The notes beneath the pieces are model-generated. The model saw only the letters and a list, made by a program, of their open reading frames with translations, searched no databases and was not told where the DNA came from. Positions 14,003 to 26,852 of a stretch of 64,000 nt of DNA are shown piece after piece; within the stretch, counting starts at the first letter, position 1; every line of letters begins with the position of its first letter. The stretch is from Sitta carolinensis (lineage: Eukaryota > Chordata > Aves > Passeriformes > Sittidae). Where the stretch lies: positions 21,487,501 to 21,551,500 of the forward strand of contig CM063288.1 of assembly GCA_032173965.1 (NCBI GenBank), read 5' to 3'. The translations under genes and the position numbers were made by a program.

Positions 14003-15790
14003 CTGTAGAGGAGCATGTGACACACACTTCCCCACTGCACCTTGATAGACTCGCTCTGTGACATAAGATGAAACAACTAACTGTCCCTCATAACACGTTA
14101 AAGAAACTACTGATCTAATGTTGAACCACTGACATTTCTGCAGAGCCAGAAAGCCCTCCTCTACTGCCTTCTGAGTCACTCCATGATTCAATGGACCATT
14201 TTGTACTATATATTAATACCAAATGCTGAATGTGGTTCTGCCACAGTATGCTCAGTGTCCCTCCTGCCCTTCTTTTAAAGGGGAAACAAATGCAGTAGTG
14301 GAGAATGCAATTACACTGCAGGCGTGGGAAATTTCAGTTCAAGGGTATTTGTTTATCAAATGTTCAGAGTGGTAGTGAATTGATGAATTCAAACAGATGC
14401 AGTCATCAGCAATTTTCAAAAATACTTTCATTTGAATACAGTAAACAGAAGTTTCAGTCCCAAGAAAAGTAGTTTATGCCTTCAGAAGGGTAGAGATTTC
14501 CTCAGTTGTAGAAGCGTGAATTCACATTTTGTTAACTAGCACTGGGTAAACAGGTCTGAACATTCTCCACAAAAGGAAGGCCATTAAAGTCCTGGGTTAG
14601 AGTACCATGTTTACAGGACTAGTCAATAGGTGGTGCTTTATCAGAATTTATTTTTTTTAAAGACACATGAAGTTTGGAAAGGCAATCGAACCCTAAGTGC
14701 AGCACCAGCAGAATAATACTGACACAGTCTGAAGATAAAGTCTGAACACTCCCATGTCACAGCAGACGCAGAATGGTCACACCAGAGTCAGGAAGGAAAT
14801 ACTGCTCTGATGGAAGATGCTCCTTGTGGAAAACACTAAACACTTGTCAATCAAGCTAAAGGAGGGCATGAAGACAAATGTCACATTCCTTTATTTAGTG
14901 AGAGCTGAAATAACAGACAATGCCTGGTGAACTGATCAGCCTGGCAAGGCCTGTGTAAAAGCAGTGGTTTACAAACCCAGAGGGGTTCCCTTGCAGGCTT
15001 ACTGCAAAGGTCTGTGCTGGGACACAGATTTGCTTTAGCTGTACCTAAGTGTGAATGTGAAAACCTTGAAGGTAGGAAGAGAGTGAACAGACAGTGATAT
15101 TGCAAATTTGGAATGCAAATCTTTTGGCAGCAACATTCATTCATGGCTGTCTTTCCTTCACCATTCAGTTCTCCCACTGCACCCCACAGCTGCCTCAAGT
15201 GTGTTGGCACAGGGGCTCCACAGCCTGTGCCATGGACCACACTGAGGAGCTGATCAAGTGGTCAAAAGCTCATTAGATTTTCCCCCCCCCTTTTCTCACT
15301 TTCAGGGAAAACCAGACAAGTGCTAGTAGGAAGCAGGCTCTGCCACTACCCAGGCTGTCACACAAAACCATGGCTACAGTGAGACACCCTGAGCAAGCCA
15401 ATCAGAGATGCTTCTTTGCCCATGGGTAGATGAATTCCATGCAATTTCTACATAAATTAAGAGGTTTCCACTAAAACGTCATCTTTATAATTACACTGTA
15501 CCAGATGAAGACATCAATGTTGTGAGCAGCCTCCTGGTGACCACCAGCCAGGGATTACATTCCCATCTGCTGCCTCAGGGCTTCTTACCACCACTCACTA
15601 GTTCATTACTATCAAATGAGCCAAACTATTGTATCAGTGGGTTAAAATAATTGGAGTAACAATGGTTTTGAGAATCCCTCCTATCCACTGAGATGTGAGA
15701 GTGGTGACCTCTGGCAAAGATGCAGCGACAACAGGACTTACAGAGCAGCAGCTAAGTGTTAAACAAATTATCCCCAGCTAATAAAAAAAA

Positions 15791-15898
15791 TGCATGTATT
15801 TTACGTGCAAACATGCATAGGATACGCATGCAAAAGGAAGCAAGTGCATGACTGGAACCCCCCAACAAAGTAGTCCATAAAATGGATGCTTTTGCATG
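15791..15898. promoter_or_regulatory. TGCATG / CATGCA hexamer cluster
   Basis: The hexamer TGCATG occurs on the plus strand at 15791-15796, 15845-15850 and 15893-15898, and on the minus strand at 15812-15817 and 15827-15832. That is five copies in 108 bases. In RNA, (U)GCAUG is the known binding motif of RBFOX splicing regulators. In DNA, the ATGCAAA at 15828-15834 resembles an octamer half-site. A regulatory role is inference only; the clustering itself is visible. Confidence 0.3.
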
Positions 15899-18800
15899 AG
15901 ACTGACACACACATCCTTCTTGTGCACGCAGCTCTGAGCTCCTGCAGCTGTAGTAGGAAAAGCATGTGCGAGCACATGTCTGCAGATGCACCTGTTCTGC
16001 CCCCACTGAAGGTTTTGGGCCAAATGGCCAAGGTATTATTTACACTGGAAGACACTTGAGAGCACTGTGAGGCTCATGCAGCTTAAGCATTTTCCCCTCA
16101 GTAAGCGTGCAGAGATATGATACACAGGACCCCGGGCTTCAGAGGCACTGAGGGGAAGTTGAAGAGTTCAGGAAGTGGCCATGCTTGCTCTCAGCACACT
16201 GCCTCTTTGTCCTCACCCAGCTGCTCCCCCAGGAGCTTGCAGACAGCCTGGATCCCTCACAAGAGATGGGTTATTTCTCTCCATTTTAAGAGGGGGCTAC
16301 GTTTACAAAGTCACTTTTAATGTGTCAACCTCTCTGTGAGGATCTAGTCACATATAATGGACTGTGCCAGAGCTGTGCTGGTGGGGCAAATATAGTTTTA
16401 TACTCCCCTTCAGACATTTGGGGTTGTTCAAGATGGGAGGAATTTGCTCACCCAGCAGGTAACTCGCAGCAGGCTCGCAGCCACTTTTAATCCACTCCCA
16501 AAGAAAACAGCCTCCCAGGGCGCTCTTCCAGCCAAGCTCAGAGTGCTGCATGCCCTTCAGCAGGGCCACGGAGAGGCACTGCCGGGACAGCAAGGGCAGC
16601 TGTGGGACACGGGGGGACCCAGCATGTGCACAGAGCTCTGGCACAGCGGGGTTTGCTGAGTCACCACCGACACCAGAGCATCTGTCAACCCTGACCGAGG
16701 ACCACCGCGACAAGAAGGGAAACATCTGAAGCCTGGTAAATTCCATCCCCTGTAAATAAACCATTCGTTTCTCCATCCTTGTCACAGATGAGGAATCTGT
16801 TGGCTGGCACCTTTCACAGGAGCAAAGAGACAGAGATTTTTGGCAGCCATCTTGTGTAAGCCAACCATTTGCAACTAATGCTATGTCTCATTTTATATAT
16901 ATATATTCACACATATACACTAGACAAAACCATCTCTTTAGCTCCTGAGTGGAAAGTGTACCTGAAGCTCTCCTTTCTTAGTGGTACTTAGTGGAGACAT
17001 GTGTTAGTAACCGTGTAGATGACACAAGTTGTTTTTAAAGCCATAAACTGACTTCCCCTCACTTGCCATGAGATCAAACTGTTTGATTTATGAATAAAGG
17101 ACCATCCTAGCAGAAATAACATGTTGCACAGTGACCCGACATATAAGCTACAGAAGGATGTTAATAGACACTGATGTAAAACTATTTACACAAATTATTT
17201 GCTTGTCCTGTGCTATGGGGATAAGAATGCAATCATGGGCTCTGTGGTTTTTGGTTTAGATTAGAAACTTGCACTATCCACACATCTGAGTATGCTGGAT
17301 ATGATGATCCAGACTAACAGACCATGCTGAAACCCAGCATTCAAAACCAACATATACTTTTTGTCTTATAAAAATGGGCCCTATTTATTCACTAGATGGA
17401 AAACTCACCCCATTCACCAATATAGCTATGACTATATACACAGACAGAAGAGTGGATATGGTGGGGACTGTTTCCAATCTGGAACCTGTCACCAGCAAAT
17501 TTGAGCAATGAACATCTCAGTGCTCGAGCAAGACAATCTGTATTGCCCAGACTTCAAGCAGGCACAACACAGGCAGGTGCAAGAGTAAACCATTGTGTGC
17601 AACCACAAATAAACCAACCAAGCCCAGATCTGTCAGCCAAATCACCAGAGCCAAGCACTAATACAGAGGTCTTCAAACTTCAAAGCGGGAGCAGAGTCGG
17701 CAAGAGTTTGTTGAAAGAATTACAACCAGAAACTGGGACTTCTCAGCAGCATATAAACCCTGCTGTTTCCATTTCCTCTCTCTCATTATCAGCACAGATG
17801 GGGGCTGAAGATTAGTAAACAGTGGGTGTTTGGGGTGAATTAGAGCATGTGTGATGTAGAGCTAGGTATCCTGGTGGCATCTGTGTGACTTCAGAGAGAT
17901 GTAAATATTTAATGTTGCCCACTGCATTTCCCCAAAATGATGAAATATTAACACATTCCTTGGGGGTGGGGAGAATCATAACAGATAAAACAGGGAACCT
18001 ATTTTGTCCCTCATCCAGGATGTGAACAAAATCTGATTATCAGAAATGTTCTGGCAGATTACCACTCTCTAGTCATATCTATGTGGAAAATGAAGAGTTT
18101 CTATACTGTTCCAGTCCTGTCTGAAAACAATGAAGCCCTCTCCCAAACTCAACAAATTCTGGGCCAAAGCCCCTTACACAGCTATGTGCATATGAAATTG
18201 TATTTTCAGCTATCACCCTGGGTTTAGCCACAGGCTGTTCTTTCAGAGGACAGCCACATAAATAAAAGCCATTCCTAAAAAAATGTACTTTTGCCTAGAA
18301 ATGCCTATGCATTTCTTCACTTGAGTAAAAACTGCTGAACTGACAAATCTTGCTCTCAAAGTTACTTGTCCTCCCTGCTTCTTTAACATAGACATTAACA
18401 GACTCCTGAAGAAGAGTTCTGCAGTGCATATGTATTATTTATACATACACACGTAATTAGATATTTCTAAAATGAGAACTCCCTCTGTGCAGAAGTCCCT
18501 TCATATTATTGTAGATATTTCTAGTAGCCTTAGTATGTTCTCAGGAACTAAAAAGATGTTTTAATAAAAGTAAGAGTGCTGGTTGTAGCTTCAAATACTT
18601 ATTTTCACATAAAACCTGATTTCATAGTTTGTACCTTTTTTATACAATAAGCTTGGGCCACAAGCTCTTTGGCACTATCACAGACTATGGACTTAATCAG
18701 CAGGTCAACCAAGAGAGAAACAATCCATGCTATCCTTCCAAAGGGTATTTTCAACACCCTATATACAGTAAAATCTGCCTAGCTATTTTTCTAGAGCAGT

Positions 18801-19326
18801 GTTTGCTATACTTTTGCAATGGCATGCCTAAGCTTCAAGTACCTTTTCTCAATACATAAGCATTGCTATGATGGAAAAGTTAAAATATATTGATTATTGA
18901 GCAACTTGTCTTCAGCTAGTGACATGAGTCAGAAAGCTTTCAAAGTATTCAACTAAATATTTGATGACAAATTTTTATATATTTGGTTACTTCAGAAAAG
19001 ATATTTGCTATTATCTATTATCAGTAGAAAAGTTCAAATAGTTTTAAAAGATCACACTTGAATCTGAGTAATATTTATATTCAAACTTCCCATCAACATC
19101 TGTGTGTGTGTATATATATATACATGGATACATATATGTACATGCAAGTAAAGCTAGACAAATCTACACCTTAGAAATCAATCTTCCAGAACATCACATA
19201 TTTTAAAGCCACACAAACAATATTCATTGATAAGAGCAATTTTTCATCTGACTCAGGCCATACAATTTCAAGCTGTTACTGAAGGTTTATTTCCCCTTTA
19301 CACTGAATCTCCTAGCCAAAGCTCAC

Positions 19327-19346
19327 ACACTTTTTTTTTTTTTTTT
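19327..19346. repeat. Poly-T tract
   Basis: A run of T following CACACAC in intronic DNA. It is a simple repeat with no wider element recognised. Confidence 0.7.
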
Positions 19347-22172
19347 AAAGGGAAAACAAGTCCTAATCTTTGGGAACTTTAGTCCATTTCTTACATTCTT
19401 CCCATGGGTGGTATATTCTACATCAGGAATAACGGGATGCCAAATATAGCCACAGATGGGAGTCTATGCATAGTTGCTGGGTAATTACAAAATAGAGTCA
19501 GCTTCTCTGCTGTGTAACAGATGAGATTTTATTCTTTGTTTAGGTATAAGTGCCAGAAATTTCATACTGATTTGAACTATATCCAGGTAAGGCAAGCAAG
19601 ATCAGGTCATGCACAAGATCAGACCGCGTCTTTGTGTTTCATTGATATTTACTGACAATTATATTTCCCCCCCAAAAAAAAAGAAAAAAAAAACAGGAAA
19701 AAGGGAGGCTCAGTATATGAATACATATATACACTGCATATCACATTATCATTTGATTATTTGTGCAATTACTATGAATTACAAGAGCTTGCCGCTGTGA
19801 TTTCAGAGAACAGTAGTTAAAAAAGTGAGAGAATTGCAGAGGCCATGAAAAATGTCCAGATAACAGCCTTGGAGACTAACATTCTGTTTCCTTAGACAGT
19901 GAAAAAAACTCAGCCCTGTTGTGAAATCCTACATCTCACCCACATGTGAAGGGTAGCCACATGGGCACATGCAAGCAAGACTGCTCACACACTATGCCCA
20001 CCCCTGGCCCTGGTCCAAAAGGATCACTCATTAGCCATCAGGAACAGCCTCAGTCCTTGCTGACAATCTGATTATTTCATGATGGCTTCCAGCATGGAAG
20101 CCACACAATGCCATTTGGAGCAGGAACTTCTGTCTTGCAGACCTGGGGTTACCAACTCATTGCATGTAGAGTATGCTTAATCTGACAGAAAGCAATGTTT
20201 AGTCACGGCTCACCTGGCTTAGAGAGTAAACTGCTGATTTAGAAATAAAACACCCTATATTGCCATTCATCAAAAACTGGTTTCACCAACTGCTGAAATT
20301 GAGTCAGTTATCAGGAACCTGCACTCACAAGACAAACCAGCACCTCTACCTCAAAAGGGAATGTGAATATCCTGTTGTTCCCATAGCCAGACAAATAAAA
20401 GGTGATTGACTTTTGATACAAACTCCCGTAACACACTTGGGAACTGACAGTCAGGGTAGCCCAAATATGAAGGCTGAGCTTGAAAGCAGAGGCAGTAGTA
20501 TGGTATTCCAGCTCAAAGCAGCTAGGCACCTGGTCTCCCTCATTAGCAGTTCGACACACAGCTATAACTGAAAATGAAAAATCTGTCTGCATCCCCCTCT
20601 ACATGTGTTTTGATTCTTCCTTCCTCTCCCACTAGCAAAATGCCATGTATACAGTAGAGAACTGAGAAATTAAATTTACAGCTAAGTTTATGGCTTATGG
20701 CTCCAAGGGCATCACCTATGCTCAACAGAAACCCCAGACTGTATAGTTTGAAGCATGGCTGTCTTAAAGAGTGCTAGTAAAAGAGCAGAAATGCCTTACA
20801 GTCCAATTTCTAGACTAAAGCTGGCTGGCATTCCTGAAAGGCCATACCATAGCAGTGACCTAAGAGAATGACACAGAGAAAAGCAGCAGAGACATCTTAA
20901 AAACCCTCCTGCTTGGCCTGAAAACTTAGAGCTGCCCCAGAGTAAGTGGGACACTACAGCATGGGTCCCTTCGGGTAGGAAAGATTAGTCACAGGCATTT
21001 GGGTAGAGCCTAATGGTTCCAGTTCAGCTGTGGGCCAAGTCCCAGCAGACCCAGCACAGTTCCTTATGGAGGATGAATTGTGAGCTGATACTCCTGGCTC
21101 TCTCTCAGCAATGCCTCAAAGCATCCCATGTGCTGAGGGAGTCTAAAGGTGTTTCTTCACCTGTTCCCTGTCACTACAAGCTGCCAGCAGGGGCTCGGCT
21201 GCACCTGCTGTGATATAGGCTGTATACACTTACTTGATGTTACGAGTTTGGATTTAAGTGAACTTTGTGACATATTTAACTTCAGGCTTTTTGCTGGTAA
21301 ATGGGACAAGGACTATTCTCTCATCCTCAAATGCCAAAGCCAGCACTTGGCATCATTTTGGGAAATTTGGATTTTGAAGACCTTGGCTGTCCCAAAGGCT
21401 ATTTCCATAATCATAACCTTAAGAAATATTTAAAAGCTGTTTTACACTTGTCCTATACCAGACATTATTCCCTAGTGGCAGGGTCTGAAATCCTGATCCA
21501 ATGCATTTTAGAGGAAATGACAGTAAGACCACATGCTGCATTGTGAAATGAAGAAACCAAAACCTGCACATGCCAGACTAAATAAACTTCAACTGCAATT
21601 TTTGACAAGGTCACTTAACAGAACTCAGGTTTATGCACCAAACAAGCCTGCAGATAATCTGGTTTTTTTTTCTCCCCAGCATGATCACATAATAGTGATC
21701 CTGCAATACTTTAAGGCAAAGACTTCAAGAGCACTGGGGCTTTAAAGCAGAAGAAAGAGTCATCCTACCTTCAGAATGGTGATCTCCAAAAATAACCAGC
21801 AGTGTCTGCCAGACAAGAGAGGGAGAAACTCCAGAAGCCCAAGAGAAAATAGCTTGGAGGAAAGTTCTGGAAAATGCTGTCCTGACCTTGTCTGGAGCAG
21901 TCCTGCTCCACTGGTGTCATCTCAGCACTGATCTTCCACAGCAACCACATATCAAGGGCAGGACTGGGCCCAGGTTTTACCTACCAATCCTTCAGCTAGT
22001 TCAGAGTGAATTTTTGTGTATCTTTGTTCTCACTTCCTAGTGCATGAAACCTTGCCTCATTAAGAAATGGCAGTGGGACATTTCTTTATTTCTATCTAAA
22101 GGAAAAAAAGTGAAAAAACAGTTTTGGGTTGTTTGGGGGTTTTCTTTTTACTTTCCCTTCTTTCAAGTTTTT

Positions 22173-23512
22173 CCATTTGTGTTGGTTTGAAAAGGAAGTG
22201 AGTTTTTGGGATTCGGTGCTCAAACCAATGAGTGCTCAGGTTTGAATATCGGTACTTAGTGCGGCCACTGAGGACAAGGATCTGCCTCTGAGAACACAGG
22301 GGTTAAAGCAGAGCGCTCCCAGAACTCTCTCTTGTTCCAGTCCATGAGGGAGGACAGAGCTCCCATACCCAGCTGTGAGCTGGGCAGGGCAGGGGAAGCC
22401 ATGTGGCCTGGGCAAGGCAGGCTGGAGCCTTAGGCAGAGAGGGGAGAGGAAGATCCTGCAGGATGGAAGGGGGGAGAGAATACAAAAACCTTGAGAGGTA
22501 TCAGGCAGCCTCCTTCCCCCCGGAGAGAGAGAGACTGTGCCTGTGCCACCTTGAAATTTGATATTGGCAGCCGGGCAGCACGGCCGAAGGAGTGAGGAGG
22601 GGGTGGTGCAAGAAGGTGCCCAGCAACTTGCCATGGGAGTTCTGGACAGGCACAGCCCAAGGTTTTAACCCTTTTCGTAGATGATGGGAACTTTATAAAT
22701 GCTGATCCTCCTGAATCTGAAGAAGGAAGATAGGGGTGAAATAGAGAGAACTGGGCAAAGGTGATGAAAGTTCATGTAAGTGAAAAGATTGTCAGAAAAT
22801 GCTGAAAAGAATCCTAGGTGGGAGGAGATGATGGAGTGGCCTTTGGCTGGACTTTTCTTGTACAGCCATGGACAGATTCATTTTTTTTCTGTAACACAGA
22901 GACTGCATATAGGGAGAGGCATTGGCTTGGAGCCAAGAGTGGACAGTGGAAGAGTAGTGTGAACAGAGATAGAGAGGAAGATCTCTGTTCTCAAGGCCCC
23001 TCAGCCCCAGGGGGTGAAATTGGGGGGGGCTGGTGTCCCAAGATTTGATAGGCTGTCATTTTTTTGGAACTGACCAAAGCATTTTAAAAAGAGAAACCCT
23101 AGAAGCAGTTCTGGTCCATGCACAGCAGTGAGAGCACTGGACATGGAAGAAGAGGTCACGATATGGTGCAAGAAGAACTCCTATCTCTCCTTGATAAACT
23201 GAGTGCTAATTATCAGAAGGGTAGTAATAGACTGAGGATTGATTATCTGAGAAGTAGTAACTTGACTGAGAATTTTTAGTTTTGTCTCACTGTGTTGAGA
23301 ACTTGGGTGGGGAGGAGTGTTTCTAAAGTTTTCATCCCATTCTGTGTGCGTCTCCTTTATATATTGTAAGTAAATAAAATTTTTCTTTCCTTTTGTTCCT
23401 AAGTTAGAACCTGTTTTGCTCTGTTTTTGGTCACATCTCACAACAAACACCAGAGACAATATATCTTCATGGGGGCACTAGCCTTGTGCCAACATCAAAA
23501 CTTGACACCATT
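22173..23512 (+). mobile_element. Solo LTR of an endogenous retrovirus with 5-bp target duplication
   Basis: A 1,330-base element begins TGTGTTGGTTTG at 22178 and ends CAAAACTTGACA at 23507. It thus has TG...CA ends with an imperfect inverted repeat. It is flanked by a perfect 5-base duplication, CCATT, at 22173-22177 and 23508-23512. It contains a TATAAAT candidate promoter box at 22694-22700 and an AATAAA signal at 23373-23378, both on the plus strand, which sets its orientation. No gag, pol or env reading frame and no second LTR are present, so it is a recombined solo LTR. A 5-base duplication fits class III (ERVL-like) and some class I elements. The terminal sequence resembles LTR families I recall from songbird genomes, which is from memory rather than a search. 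It lies antisense to the presumed WIPF1 intron. Confidence 0.88.
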
Positions 23513-25737
23513 ATATTCTCATTTGCTTCTGCCCATATCTCACAGTGGATGGCCTGGAGCAAAGGCCTTGGAAGCTGTAAATGCTGTGGTATTAGATATC
23601 ATGTGGTATAATTACTATGGTTTCTCTAGTGCCTCCTCAGTCTGGTCAATTAGTGAGCAGACAGTGAGCAAACATTTTTGAGAAGTACAAGAACTTTCAA
23701 ATAAAAAAGAGCAGTCAAACCATTCTTACTCTAAACTCCATTATTCCTCCTAAGTGGAAACTTTCTTGGGGAACTTCAAGTAACACCAAACAGAAGACAA
23801 CAATGACAATTCTTTCCCTTGGAAACACAAAACCCCTCAGTGTTCTCATTTAAGTACTGTACATGATGACATCCAACTGGGTTTTACCCTGCAATTCACT
23901 CACATTACCAGGGATGTTCTGCTAAACAACTGGCACATTTTAGATGAATAAAGAGGGAACTTGTCCAGTCATCTCAAGCTGTTTGTCCATTATGGAACAC
24001 TTCGTTTTCTAGTTCCCTTTAGCAGCTGAAGTTAATTTGTCTTGCTCTTGACACCAGTCAGCATGCACACTTTTTTCAAGGACACACAAATGAAAAAAAA
24101 AAGGAAAAGCTACAATAAAACTTGGAGACACTGATCCTGCAGAGAGCTGCTTGGAAAAGGATAACCACTAAATGAGAAAATAAATATTGCTCTAGTTCCA
24201 CCTAAGGGTACAAGTAAGTATAAGTATACAGCAACTCCTCAGAGGAAGATGTTTCACTTTGAAAAGCATTATCTGGTCTAGTTTTAATTTAAAATGAGAT
24301 AAGAACATGAGTTGTTCATTTACACCCAAGAAACACTGGTCAACTCAATTAAGAATAATCTATTTCAAGTAAATTGTGCCATGAAGCAATTATTTTGTCC
24401 CTCCCTAAGCCACCTATTAAGATCAAATGAGGAATTTTTATTTGAAAATACAGTAGGAAGTTCCAAGTGATAATTATTTGTGGTTTGTTTCTGCCTAGTA
24501 TTCAAACAAAGGTTTGGAGCTGCCTGCTGCCATTTGAGAGTTACAGATTACAGATGCCATCAGGACTATTGACTGGAAAAAACTGTACTTTTAAGGAATA
24601 TCTTTTTCTGTTTCAAAGTAGTAATGGTCTGGAATGGTTTAAAATGTAACCTGCAGACATAAACAATGATACAGTGGTAGGTGTTGCAGGTGTGCCTCAG
24701 TTGAATGGCATTCTCTGTAAAACTGAAATAATCACACATGGATACCACCACGTTGCTATCATGTGATTTTTCATTTCATCCCACTGAAATAGAAAATGTA
24801 TTCTACAGGGCACTGTTCAAATGTATTCCCTATCTCAGGGGTCTGAAAATCAAAGACAAGGCATACAGTCATGAAATACACAAAGGAGCATCTGACCAAA
24901 TAAAGATCCATATAAAGAGAATTTGAATTGTGCAAGCTCACTTAGAGTGAGCAAGTGGCTTCTTTGCTTACAACGTACACAACACAGCAGCCTTTATGGT
25001 CTACATTTAATACTTTCTTTGAGAACGGTCTTCAGTAACTTCAAATGTGAAAGTAACAGTGAAAATTCTCTATTTTGCATTTCTATGCCAGAAAAACAGT
25101 TTTGGGAATATGTTAGGCAAAGTAGGTCAGTCAGTGCTGGGTAATTAGGACATGAGGAGAACAATGACTGATGTGATAGGCATGGGAGAACTCAGGAGTT
25201 GGAATAAGTTGAAGACAGGACTGTAGAGCTCAGTACTACATGGCTGATGCTGTCCATGTTTGCCAAACTGCAAATCAAATTGAACCAAAAGAACATCCAA
25301 GTATAGTACCCATAATTACGAACTGAGGAATCTCTCCTCAGGTGAGAGGTGAGAGGGGGAATAAGCAATCCTCCCTTCTCCCCACCACCACATACTTTCC
25401 ATCCTCCACGCCTTTCTCCTCAGCAGCTACCTAGCTGGTGCTAGTTACAAACAGCTACCATCCTGTTCAGACTACTTAAAAAGGAGGGTTCCTGATCCAT
25501 GCCACACTTGCAGCTCTGGAATGCTACTTCAACCAGAGCTGCAGTCTGCCTCCAAGCACCTACAGCCTTCCTCAGGGACCAAGGCAATTTGAGGGCACCT
25601 AAAGGTCCCACGATTTTCAGAGCCTGCTGGTGAGGTAATGAAGCATTGCCTGTTGTTCCCAGAAAAAGTATCAGAGAAGACACTTATCTGGGGAAGCACC
25701 CTCACTTGACTGTATCACTGCTTTAAAAACAGCAGGG

Positions 25738-25763
25738 AAAAAAAAAAAAAAAAGGGGGGGGGG
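25738..25763. repeat. Compound poly-A / poly-G tract
   Basis: A run of about 17 A is followed directly by a run of about 9 G. It is a simple low-complexity tract. Confidence 0.8.
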
Positions 25764-26833
25764 AAGATAAAAAGAGAGAAAAAATAGAAAGGTTGGGAAA
25801 AAAATGGGACCTCATCCAAACTTCTCTTGCAGTCTTGAAAGATGGGACAGAGCTTAGCTTTGAGCCACCAGGTGCATGAACTGGTTCTAAGAGGACTCTA
25901 TCTGCTGAAACTCATTATATCTCCTTAATTTCCAAGAACAAGTATTGTAAGGATCATATTTTGGTAACACCGTACTCACCCTTTCAGAGTCTGTCTTGCC
26001 TGCGGAGATCTTTAAACCACCAAAAGAAAAGATGAGATGAGAAAAAAAACCCTGAAAACAAAGTCAGAGTCTGGATCAGAAAATTCTGAGTTAAAAGTCA
26101 GAACCACAGGAGATTAAGTTCTCTGTAACCTCAGGTTCAGTGGGAAGAAAGGCAGCCTGCTCACCAAACCCTGCGATGTGCTGGGCCAGCATCACAGACC
26201 TGGGGGGAGAGCTGGACCTGCCAGCCTCGGGCTGCTGCTGCCAACACACTCACATGTGCACTGTAGCCTTCCCCCTTCCCAAGACATTCCAGGCTCTCAG
26301 CTCTGTACATGTAAAGATGCCTTTTCTAACGCTAAAGAGACTGTTATGTTCAGCCACATCACTAAGCATGGCGAACCTGGGATACATTTGTGAGCACTCA
26401 CACTTGTCTGGCTTCCACGGCAGCCAGGCATAGCACCCACACCCATCTTCCAAGCAAAGCTGCCCAGACAAATCAGGTTTATGCAGCTGGCAGGCTCAGC
26501 TGTTCCAGGGCATTACTCTGACACAGCTCTCTTCACAGAACACCAAGGCACATGTCTAATTGGACAGCAGATTGTGGCAACAATAAAATAATGCATTATC
26601 CTATCTGATTTCTATGACTTAAAGGATTTCCCAACTTGCTGTGTTTGCTGATGCCCTCAACATTTAGGGATTTGTGTCAACTGAGCTACAAAACTGATCT
26701 GTTGTTGTGGAGAACAAGCAATGGATAGATCTGTAGAATGATGCAAGACTCCACTGACTTTTACTTACACTTATGCAACTCCACAGTTGCACAGCTGCTA
26801 ATACTTAGCAGATGACCTGCGTAAGTGCTAGAC

Positions 26834-26852
26834 AAAAAAAAAAAAAAAAAAA
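26834..26852. repeat. Poly-A tract, 19 bases
   Basis: An uninterrupted run of A in intronic DNA, with no associated retroposon recognised. Confidence 0.85.

Larger units (their letters stand above)
14003..22172. other. Non-coding, probable WIPF1 intron 1 (middle part)
   Basis: No coding exon or RNA gene was recognised. The notable content is a TGCATG-rich stretch at 15.79-15.90 kb, a short TG/TA run near 19.1 kb and a poly-T tract near 19.33 kb. Open frames here are all short and lack family motifs. Confidence 0.5.
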
